From: Auricularia sp. M13
Taxonomy: Eukaryota; Basidiomycota; Agaricomycetes; Auriculariales; Auriculariaceae
NCBI GenBank assembly: GCA_037042915.1
Contig: CM073194.1
Location: 3,286,001-3,350,000 of the forward strand
DNA: 64,000 bases
Direction of reading: 5' to 3'
The position numbers and the translations under genes were made by a program. Under the pieces are notes generated by a model, which did not search any database, was not told the DNA's origin, and was given only the letters and a program-made list of their open reading frames with translations. Positions 11,914 through 21,133 of the stretch are shown piece by piece (the stretch's first letter is position 1; the number at the start of each line of letters is the position of its first letter).

Positions 11914-12862
11914 ATGCCTCGTCTGCGCGTACTCGCAGGACCCTCCGTCGACCGGTTGACAGTGATCAGCGCCAACGACGGCGTCGCTCACCCCCTTGTG
12001 GGCAGCTACTTTGAGGGCCAGGTCGCTGTGTTCATTCGTGACGAAGAACGGCCGCACGAGATGTCGACAAAGGCGCAGAAATATTTCGATCGCAAGGAGA
12101 GGAAGGGTGTTACCTGGAGTATCCAGGTGCAAGGTGCGCGCGCTCTTTTGGCTCTCAAATTCCATGTACGACGACGGCCTGACGATGCCCAGGTCGCTTT
12201 CTGCAGACGTATTCAGCAGATGACGTCCTGTTCGGAAACACTTTCGAGCGCCCACTGAAGCTGCCCTGGGGCTCTGGTGCCGCGCTCAAGTTCATGCAGT
12301 GAGCAACGCGTTCATTCTGCGTTCTGGGCATTTTCTCACGCCATAGCATTTGACGATGGCACTCAGCCTCGTCGACCCGTCGCTCGATCACGATCTGGGC
12401 GGCCAAAAGCCATGGGCGCTCTCCCCCCTCGTCAGCACCATGCCCTACCTCGCGCACCAGCCCCTGGCGATCGCACCGCCCACCTCATCGTCCGACACAT
12501 TGACAGACGCCTCGTGGCCCGCCTTCCCGCCGCGCGCGCCGCTCGTCGAGTCCTGCCACACGCTCACCCGGAGCCCTAGCGCCACCTGCAAGCGCCGCGC
12601 GCACTTTGCGAGCCGCGCGCACCGGCAGGCGACGGCGCTGGGCCCGGGCGACCTGCTCTCCGCGGACTTCTGCTACGGCTTCCTGAGCTTCCCGAGCCTG
12701 ACGCTGCGCCTGCCGTGCGGGATCGGCTTCGACTGCATGAAGTACTGGGACGGGCAGCCCGTCACGTTCGTCTGCTGCGAGCGCGCCCGCGCGGGCAGGG
12801 GCCCCGGCCGCACGTTTTGGTGTGTGCGGTTCGAGGTCGTGGATGACGATTCGGAGGAGTGA
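11914..12862 (+). CDS. DUF1769 family protein (UPF0590-like), copy 1
   Basis: Three exons (11914-12133, 12217-12298, 12367-12862) encode 265 residues. The protein starts MPRLRVLAGPS. Later blocks are DDVLFGNTFERPLKLPWGSG, KPWALSPL, DLLSADFCYGFLSFPSLTL and YWDGQPVTFVC. These match the fungal DUF1769 family, whose members keep an FGNxFDxPLxLPWG block and a YWxGQPxxxVC block. The biochemical role is unknown; it looks soluble, with no signal peptide or membrane segment. The splice choice is supported by alignment to copy 2 at 30319-31295, which has its introns at the same places. Copy 2 has a longer acidic tail that this copy lacks. Confidence 0.82.
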
Positions 12863-13017
12863 TGCATTGTGGGCGGACGATGATCACGAGGACAATGGAT
12901 GTATCGGTACAGGGACAGCCGCGATATCCTACTTGACAACTTGTCATCTCCAGGGCCATGTCGAATTGTGCTTTGCTCTCGCAGGGAAACTTCAGCAAGT
13001 TTCTGATCTGAAGCATG

Positions 13018-15434
13018 TTACACGCCGAGTTGGGCAACGGGCGGCTGGACCGTCTCCGTATGATGCGCAGTTGCTTCGTGGTGCTGCTTTTCGTCGAGGC
13101 TGGACGAGTCCCTTTCGGCGCGTGGTTGAATCTGGGCGAGGACGCCCGGTCCGTCGAATATCGCAGCCGTCTCCTCGAGCGTGTGCTATCCAACAACTCG
13201 TTAGCACCAGCTAAGCTAGAGAAACACAAATTGCATACATTGCGTGTTTCGACGATAAAGAACCACATGAACACGAGTTCGAATGCGAGCCACGCGACGT
13301 AGACCAGGTAATACTTCCACTGTAGCCTGTCCCCATCGTCAGAAATGCCCAAGCTTTATAGTGTGACACGTACGCAGACAACGCGATTGGGTTGATGTAT
13401 TGGTTGAAAATCAGGGAAAGGGAGATGGCGAAGGAGAAGATCGTGAAACCCTGCAAGGATGCATCGTTAACAATGGGAAGGTTCAGTCTACCACTGGCTC
13501 TAAAGAAGCTCACCTTGGCGCGTAGTTGGTAAGGAAGAATTTCCACCGTGTACGAGACGATGAGCGGACTGTACGCGATGTCGTATGCAGCGTAGTAGAG
13601 GACTACAGGAACAGCAAGCAAGGTTAATTTGGGTGTGCCAGGCACAGATATTTTCAGCAAGGTGATGCGACGCACAGATGAACGCAATGACGCCATGAGC
13701 TGCCGCTGGTTTGAAAGTATTTGCGTACACAGCGGACAGGGCCGTCTGGCATGAGAAGAAGACCAGCATGCCGGCCGTTGACAGGAGGAACAGCGGTCTC
13801 CGGCCAACGCGGTCACAGAGACCCGCCCCGAGCAGCGCGAAGAAGAGGTTCCATATTTGCAAAATCCCGTTGATGAGATTCTGGATGGCCACGCTGGTGA
13901 CTGTCACCGGCGGTAAGTAATAAATCATTAGGGCAGTGAAGTGCATGAGCTACGTACTGCCGATGGTTTCGAAGACTGCGAAAGTGTGAGACTCGCTAAG
14001 GATAGCTCGAAGGTGCACGGAAGCTCTCTCACCTTTGTTCAAGTAGTAGCTCACTAGACCGTTTCCGGACCATTGACTGAAGAACGCAAGGGCGACGAAG
14101 ATGCGCATGCGTTTCCTGTTGCCCGCGGTACGTATGAATGCACTCCATCCGACGTTCTGGTTGATTTCAGCGTCGGTGTTGATGGCGGTGACAATCTCGT
14201 TGTGCTCGAACTCGACGAGAGGGTCGTCCCTGTGAGTTCATCATGTCATTCATCCGAAGGGCGTCAAAGAAGAACGGGGGAGTAAGACTAACTCATTGCC
14301 TTCGGCGTGATAGTACGCGAGGACCCTACGCGCTTCGGCCGGGCGCCCCTGTCCAATGAGCCAACGGGGGGATTCCGGAATAAAATATATGCAAAGGAGC
14401 TGGAGGACGGACGCGAGGCCTTGCATGGCCGACGGAATTCGCCACGACCAGCTCGAGCCTTTCATCCGGAAGGTACCAAAAGTCTTGGTCACGTGAACGG
14501 CTTCAGTTCACGTGACGGAAGTAATTGCGGGGAACCGTGCTTCTTACCGTCCATGCAGCCCTATATGCAGGGTAAGTACTGGATATCTAGACAATGAGAC
14601 TGCTTACACGATGGCGCCTGTATACCACAGCGAGTTGTAGGCCGACGTGAGCTTCGCACGGTGGGTCGGATACGCAATCTCGGTAATTAGCAGTGGGGCA
14701 GCTGTCCGTCTCCTTCAGCTCCTTTACCCCGCACTGCATCCGCTGCTGCGCTCACCATTGGTCGCGAAAGTTAATCCGAATCCGACTTTATACCACGGTT
14801 CAGTTGGCGCCTAGCCCTGAGGAATACGATCACGCACGGAGGAAACGCGCCCCGATGAACATTCCCACGCTTTGCGACGCAGTCTGGAGGTTGGTCAGTA
14901 TGGTGTACGCTCATTTAATATAAAGCGAACCTGTAATACAGTCCCGATAATCATAAGTATGCTCCCCACGAGGATTCCGGCGCGGCGTCCGAGCCTGTCC
15001 GTAACATATGGTGCGAAGGGAAGACCCGCAAGCCCTCCTATATTCTGAATCGCACCGAGGAGCCCAAGCTTCGATCCCGTAGGGTGGTTGAAAGCTGTTT
15101 CCCACTGATCCAGAGTTTGCAGGCCGTCTAGAACGCATCAGTCGCCAGGGCCGCCTTTGCTACTCGATGCGCACTCATCATGCTTCCTGAGGGCAAGGAT
15201 GAGATGACTATTCATGTGAGGATGGAAACCGACCGTCAAATCCATTCGTGTAAGACGTTATAAGCAGAACAAATATCCAAACATTCAGAGCGACCAGCCC
15301 TTCGCATCGTCAGATGCTTCGAGACCGTGCAGATGAAGGAGAGGCGTACTCCTTCGTCTGTACCAAGGCGTAGGGTCAACTAGGTCATTGTAGTTCGGGA
15401 CCGGCGGGCCACTCAGTGCAACGGGCGGCGACAT
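13018..15434 (-). CDS. MFS sugar transporter (lactose-permease-like), copy A, with apparent frameshift
   Basis: Plasma-membrane sugar/H+ symporter of the fungal lactose-permease group. Visible motifs are TSYTNGFDG in the first membrane segment, DRLGRRAG in loop 2-3, PESPRWLI, FSQWSGNGLVSYYLN, CDRVGRRPLFLL and a final VETRN-HTLEETAAIFDG. The 12-nt micro-exon encoding SMMN lies at about 15175-15186, and a 13-nt micro-exon at 14548-14560 helps encode VAAWT. The start (15434, MSPPVALSG) aligns with copy B. The frame breaks near 15298-15300: the alignment needs one more base in a G-run (minus strand) to reach GLVALNVW, and the unshifted frame stops at once. This is either a recent disabling mutation or a sequence error. 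A TATA box lies ~55-65 nt upstream (15488-15499). Confidence 0.75.
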
Positions 15435-15991
15435 GCTGGTTGGAGGTGAGAGCGGAACAGCGGAATCGGTCTCTCTCTACCCCACAAGCTTATATCCGCG
15501 ACAAACCGTGTGGCGCCCCTGGGCGGCTCGCCTCATACAGACTACAGCCTTCTAGATTGCCGCGGACTATCAACGGCTGTGGAAGGATGCCCTTCTACTG
15601 CAGCCAGTTGTGCTGACGTGAATCGTGTCTCCATGGGCAATCAGGTAACTCCTTGGTTATTTGCCACTGCAACTCGTACAGTAAGAACCCGTCCCTTTGG
15701 GTTGTGCATATATTCTCATCGGAAAATATGAGACAAAATATCGCTCATAAAGACGTTATCCTGCCTGAAGGTTTGTCCGGTGAACGCCCACATGACAGCG
15801 GGAGGCATAGGGAAACAGCACGCTCATGTGGTATCATCTATTTTGGTCTACAATGGATGGAATGAGAGCCAATGATAAGACAAGGATGACCGAGTGGTCC
15901 ATGTATGCAAAGTCCGAACCCCGAAGATGAAGCGGTAGCAGCGACCCACAATCCCGCAGAAGCGACCGCAAAGGTGACGGGGACGGACGTC
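15435..15991. other. Intergenic between tandem transporters
   Basis: About 560 nt hold the promoter of copy A (TATA-like GATATAAGC on the minus strand at 15488-15499) and the 3' region of copy B. No further gene was seen. Confidence 0.5.
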
Positions 15992-18394
15992 TCACGCCAG
16001 CATGCTGGAAGGGACCACCTTCTCCTTTTGCTCCTCGTCGTCGACTTTCTCCAAGCTCGCCGAGTCGCGCCCTTCGTCTGGCTCTGGCTGCACGTGCGCC
16101 ACGGCGGCTGGCCCATCGAACAGAGCCGCCGTCTCCTCCAGACTCCGCTGTCGTCGGGTAAGTCAGAGCCGCTCGGAGAATTGAAGCTGTGAACTGACGT
16201 TGCGCGTCTCAATGACGAAAAGGTACATGAAGACGAGCTCGAAGGCAAGCCACGCCACATAGACAAGGTAATACTTCCACTTGAGGCTATCATGGCGTAT
16301 GAGTGTACTCCCGCGGGCGGTGACGATGAACGGACTGTTTTAATGCGATCGGGTTGACATATCTGCAAGGAATCAGCTAGGATATACCCTAGTTATCGCA
16401 AGACGTACTGGTTGAATATGAGGGAGATGAAAACCGCGAGGGAAGAGAGGGTATAGCCCTGCGAGGATGTCACGTGAGTATCAACAGCGATGAGATCGGG
16501 TACCAACCTTAGCACGGAGTTGATACGGCAGGATCTCGACCGTATACGACACCAGGAGCGGACTGTACGCGATATCATACGCGGCGTAATACAAGACTGA
16601 CAGTGCGTTAGGATGAGTTGAGGTTGGTTTGTGAGGTGACGCACATATAAAGGCAACCACACCGTACGCAACAGCATTACTAGCCGATTGCGCATATACC
16701 GCGGAGAGTGCAGTCTGGCACGAGAAGAAGATGAGCATGAAAACTGTAGACCCCAGGATCAAGGGGCGTCTGCCAGCGATGTCGCACAAAGAGGCAGCGA
16801 CCAGAGCGACTGCCAGATTCCACATTTGAAGCAAGGCGTTGATGAGATTTTGCGTAGAAACGCTGGTAACTATTGCGCAGAATTGTCAGTTGCATACGAT
16901 GGCGTTTGCCTCGGGTACGCACTGCCAATCGTCAGGAATACTACCATAGGGCGTCAGTCGATCGTGATCAATTATCGGCGAGATGACATGCCTTGGTTGA
17001 GATAGTAACTGACAAGCCCGTTGCCAGACCACTGAGAAAATACAGCGAAGGCCAAGATGATGCGAAGGCGACGTCTGTTGCCGGGCGTCCGCAGGAAAGC
17101 CATCCAACCAATGTTGTGTGTGGCTTCTTCGTCCGCTTTGATTGCCGCGACGATTTCCTTGTGCTCGAAGTCTACGAGCGGGTCATATCTTGGCAAGAAT
17201 TAGTATGGTGCGTATGGGTACGAGACCAACTCACTCGTTGCTATCTGCGTGGTAATACGCTAGCACTTTGCGCGCCTCGACTTGACGGCCCTTGCTGATG
17301 AGCCAACGCGGGGACTCCGGGATGGCTAGTATGCAGAAAATCTGAATGACAGACGCGAGGCCTTGCATGGCGCTAGGAATGCGCCATGACCAGCTCGATC
17401 CAACGATGCGGAAGGTACCAAACGTCTACAAAGGAATCAGATCATACGCCGCGTCCTGGCTGAGGTGAGGACGGAGTCTTACGGTCCATGCGGCCCTGGA
17501 AGATAACGATTGTGAGATTGAGTATGGGAAGCATGCATATGCCACGTACACCACTGATCCCGAGTACCAGAGGGAGTTGTAAGCGGAAGTCAAACGAGCA
17601 CGTTGGCTGGGATAGGCGATCTCCGAGACCAGCAACGGAGCAGCTGCACGGCAGTCGCATTAGCCGGTGTAGAGGTCAGCGAGTTATCGCCTACCGTTCG
17701 AAGCGAAGGACAGGCCGAAACCAACTATGCAAAGGCGGCATGTCAGCTTCTGACCCTATGGGAAGAGATTGACTTACGGAGAAAACGTGCGCCGATGAAC
17801 ATCCCTACGCTCTGAGAAGCCGTCTGCATTTGAATGAAGTTTAATTCGAGGTCTGAAGGCGAGGCACAGCGGAAGACGCGCCTGCAGAACGGTCCCAATG
17901 ATCATGACTGTCGACCCAAACGCAATTCCTGCGCGGCGCCCATACCCATCGGTGACATATGGCGCGAACGGGAGACCGGCGAGGGAGCCGATGCTCTGAA
18001 TCGCTCCCAGAAGACCGAGCTTGGAGCCAGACGGATAGTTGAAGGCGGCCTTCCACTGCTCGAGCGTTTGCAGACCGTCTGTGGCTCGATTAGTAGAGTC
18101 CGTGCATTTGGCAGCTGCACTTGCTCATCATGCTCCCTGCGAAGTATCAGCAGTGTCAAACAAACGACCCGTGAGACGGTGGCGGTACGAACCATCGAAA
18201 CCGTTGGTATAGGATGTCATAAGCAGAACGAAGATCCAAGTGTTGAGCAGCACGAGCCCTGTGGCAGCTGTCAGGAATTGGCGCGGGTGCGAAAACCAGC
18301 TGCACGCACGCTTCCGCCTATACCATGGCGTCGGATCGAGGAGATGCTGGTAACCCGGGGCGGCGCTGTCCTGGATGATTGCAATGGGAGCCAT
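15992..18394 (-). CDS. MFS sugar transporter (lactose-permease-like), copy B
   Basis: Tandem paralogue of copy A, and apparently intact. It starts MAPIAIIQDSAAPGY, with LLDPTPWYRRK in the cytosolic N-terminus. Transport motifs are TSYTNGFDG, TDGYGRRAG, PESPRWLI, FLRTPGNRRR, FSQWSGNGLVSYYLN, CDIAGRRPLIL and IAYSPLLVSYTVEILPYQLR. The end is ...EETAALFDG plus an acidic/basic cytosolic tail finishing PSSMLA. It shares the micro-exons of copy A: 12 nt at about 18125-18136 and 13 nt at 17483-17495. Two introns appear to use GC donors (GCAAGT after the first micro-exon; GCGCGT after GTVLQ near 17880), and copy A has GT at the same two places. A TATA box lies ~55-65 nt upstream of the ATG (18447-18457). 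The substrate is not determined; lactose, cellobiose or hexose is plausible. Confidence 0.85.
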
Positions 18395-18942
18395 AGTGCA
18401 ATCGCGAGACAGAAAGCAGGGAAATACTACGAGGCTTTGCAGCGAGCCTATATACTCAATCCCAGCTGGCACTGCCGGAAGCTCTGGAGCGACAGCTCAT
18501 ACTGTCGGGTACAGTTGCTGAGAATTGTCTGTAGTCGCACAGAAGGTGGTCCGGACCTGTGGAACCGATGACACCAATGAGAATTGAGCGCTGGGAGCTG
18601 GCAGCGGGAAGTCACTGACGGGGGTCGACGACATGGCTAGAGCAGAAAGACGTGTCAGGCTAGAAAGTGGTCGACTAAGTGTATTACGACTGCGAGCAAC
18701 ACGAATCGGCGATTGTGACGGCCCCGCCAGGGGGTCAACCTTTTCCCAACGCCTATAGATGATGACGTCGGGACCCAGGATTAGAGCTTCGTATACAGCA
18801 CGGAAAATTATGGCGAAAGAGGACGGGTGCCCAAGAATGGTTTTGAGGCGCATTCGCGAAGGCGTCGAACTGGAAGGAAGCGGTGCGTGCGGGTAGCGGA
18901 GCGGAGTCGACGCGCGAGGGATTCTTCCGAGTGACGCGCAGG
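18395..18942. other. Intergenic; 3' of an F-box gene and promoter of transporter B
   Basis: The minus-strand open frame at 18497-18961 starts inside the end of the upstream F-box gene and has no recognisable domain, so it is not called. The TATA box of transporter B is at 18447-18457. Confidence 0.45.
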
Positions 18943-20208
18943 TTATGGCTCTATCTCGCACATTCGGTCAAACCGAAAGGCGACGCCGCTCTTTTGACAG
19001 ACGTCCCGTAGCTGGCACAGCGCCTCAACGGGCGGATTGTGTACGGGATGGGATGGATACGTCTCGATCGACAGGCACCGCAGCTTCGGATACGCGGTTT
19101 TGGATTGCGAGATGATGGTGGCAATATCCTCCAGGTCAGCAGCAGCGTAGAACCTTGGCACGGACGCAGTACCGTCCTCGCGCGCGGTCCAAGACGCCAG
19201 CGCCAGACCAATGCTCTGGAGTCGGGGATGTCCGGAATATGGAAGCAGGAGCTCGCCGTAACCGTGGTCTGACCGAACCTCGCCTAATGTAACTTGCTGC
19301 AAATCGCTGCAGTTCAGCACGGCGTCTTGGAAAGCACCGAGGTAATTCCTGCTAATCGAACCAGAACTGAAGAAGTGGAAAGACCTGAGGGACCTGGCTA
19401 CAGGGGTGAGTCCTTCGATGACAGAAGGCACGGAATCCCCAAAGACACCGTATATCCACAACGTATGAAGGGTTTCGCCAGAGTTGTGGAGGAGCCACGG
19501 GTAGCTCCGGAATTTAATGCCGCGCGCATCGCTCACCGCCAAGGTCTCCAGAGAGAACGCTGGAGGAGGTATATCCGCGATATCGCAGGCTGTGTTGGCT
19601 ATATCGCCGAACGCGAGCTCTTTGAGTCCGGGCAACATGCGTAGCATGTAGCAAAATTCGCGGAATGGCAACATCTTCCTCGGATCACGGGCGTACCCAA
19701 GGCGAAACCGCGTGATACTCTCGAACTGAGGCGTCGTAGGTGGGGCGGAGAAGAAGGCCTCGAAGTCGCCGTTCCATTCGAGAACGTTGAGTTGCTGCAA
19801 CGTGTTGCATTGAGCCAGAACCTCGAGCAACACAGAAGCCTGGACGCCATTTGTGCAGGGCGGTGAGTCTGTACATCGGTGTCGACATTCGTCACAGCCG
19901 CGGAAGTCGCCAAGGGAGAGCTCGCGGACGAGCAGACAACGACGATTTGTGCCGAGTGCAGCCGTCAGGGTCGCTCGTGTTGGGCGCGCTACGTCGAGGA
20001 CCCTGATGTTATAGTCCGATGCCACCCTGGACCAAACGGTGCAAACCAGCGCGCAAGAGCGCAGGTTTCTGGCCGCGTCGGAATCACGGGATGAGGTGGA
20101 GAGTAGCGCTGGATGACAAAATGGCCACAGTTGACGCGAATTTTGCGCACTGGGCAGCGCCAGATGTTTGAATATCAGGTACACGACGTCCTCGGGGAGA
20201 TGAGCCAT
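18943..20208 (-). CDS. F-box protein, single exon
   Basis: A 421-residue uninterrupted frame. It begins MAHLPEDVVYLIFKHLALPS and continues LRSCALVCTVWSRVASDYNIR, a standard F-box (substrate-receptor subunit of SCF ubiquitin ligases, binding SKP1). The rest, with short leucine-rich stretches such as NVLEWNGDFEAFF, LPGLKELAFGDI and LRCLSIETYPS, resembles the degenerate LRR-like C-terminal part of basidiomycete F-box proteins. A Cys cluster at about residues 104-118 (CDECRHRC...C) is notable but short. The target is unknown. Its start is the first ATG in frame and coincides with the F-box. Confidence 0.85.
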   Translation of the reverse strand: MAHLPEDVVYLIFKHLALPSAQNSRQLWPFCHPALLSTSSRDSDAARNLRSCALVCTVWSRVASDYNIRVLDVARPTRATLTAALGTNRRCLLVRELSLGDFRGCDECRHRCTDSPPCTNGVQASVLLEVLAQCNTLQQLNVLEWNGDFEAFFSAPPTTPQFESITRFRLGYARDPRKMLPFREFCYMLRMLPGLKELAFGDIANTACDIADIPPPAFSLETLAVSDARGIKFRSYPWLLHNSGETLHTLWIYGVFGDSVPSVIEGLTPVARSLRSFHFFSSGSISRNYLGAFQDAVLNCSDLQQVTLGEVRSDHGYGELLLPYSGHPRLQSIGLALASWTAREDGTASVPRFYAAADLEDIATIISQSKTAYPKLRCLSIETYPSHPVHNPPVEALCQLRDVCQKSGVAFRFDRMCEIEP

Positions 20209-20651
20209 CGTACAGCGTACGTCGGTGCCACTGTCTGCCTGGTAAAGCGGATGAAAAAGTTTGAGTTTACGGACCGGTCCCGGTTTACAAGTTCATGAAA
20301 TATTCCCGAACAGTAAACTATGAGCACTAAGACCCCCAATGGCATATCATTCTCAATTGGACTGGGCTAAGAAATCAATATAATCTCTACGGGGCGCGCG
20401 GTTCACGTGATAAGAGCCAACGATAAATCCGGGACAGCGCAGGACAGCGCGCGCATTTGCCACTCGTCTTGCAATCTGGCTATTTGTAACCAGCAAGAAT
20501 GCCATCGCAGCAGCATGCATCGACCCAGCTTTTCGCCGCTGCGCTGACAACAGGCGGTACTGGTGACCGAGGCGCGTTGGTGTCTCGGGGACCTCTCCAG
20601 CGAGACCAGGATATTTGACCTGATACCCAGACGATGTGACGGATCGAAAGC
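20209..20651. other. Intergenic
   Basis: This contains the 3' side of DPH3 and the upstream region of the F-box gene. Only short frames are present; nothing was recognised. Confidence 0.5.
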
Positions 20652-21009
20652 TTAATGCTCCTTGTCAGAAGAAGACTCCTTGTCAGACTCTTCCTCCACA
20701 TCGCTCTTGTAATCCTCGAAGTCGAGCTGAGCAAATAATCAGCTTCAATCGCATAGCAGAACAGCAGGCATACGGGATCATAAATGACGCGGATAACGAG
20801 ACTGCAGCTCGGACAGGTGGCAATGTCCTCATAATCGGCAAGCTGCCGCTTGGTGATCTCGAAACGGTCGCCGCAGGGACACGGGTAGTGATATACACCT
20901 TTCGCGGCGTCCCATGTCATGTCTTCGATCTCAATTTCATCATAATACGCCCCCTACAACGTACTGCGTGAGCTAAAGTCGACTGCAGGACGACTGGATT
21001 ACTCACCAT
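20652..21009 (-). CDS. DPH3: Diphthamide biosynthesis protein 3 (CSL zinc-finger)
   Basis: An 85-residue protein. DPH3 (Kti11) is the small iron/zinc-binding electron donor for Dph1-Dph2 in the first step of diphthamide synthesis on elongation factor 2, and it also supports Elongator-dependent tRNA wobble modification. The diagnostic CSL finger is complete: [10 protein letters not shown], then [14 protein letters not shown]. Exons are 21007-21009, 20774-20953 and 20652-20726. The first coding exon is only the ATG, followed by GTGAGT. The second begins [15 protein letters not shown], which fits the usual N-terminus. The last exon ([18 protein letters not shown]...) is acidic. A start at the internal Met (20920) would lose the conserved [10 protein letters not shown] block. 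The gene is divergent from the acyl-CoA synthetase, with 124 nt between the start codons. Confidence 0.93.
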
Positions 21010-21133
21010 CGATGTTGAGGTGCAAGAGTGCTCGGGCGGATCCTGACTCCGCCACGGACATGCCGGCGTGAAATGACCGAGCGCCCGTCTGCCGGTCCAA
21101 ACCGGGATCGTCACTCAAGCCGCAACCGCAACG
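21010..21133. promoter_or_regulatory. Short divergent promoter, DPH3 / acyl-CoA synthetase
   Basis: Only 124 nt separate the two start codons, so both promoters and 5' UTRs must overlap or be very short. No TATA box is obvious. Confidence 0.5.

Noticed and set aside
11914-12862. DUF1769 copy 1 as disrupted
   Set aside because: A nearer acceptor gives a stop, but the AG at 12215-12216 restores ADDVLFG in phase, matching copy 2.
18497-18961. 154-codon minus-strand frame downstream of the F-box gene
   Set aside because: Starts within the end of the F-box gene, lacks any domain, and overlaps the transporter B promoter.
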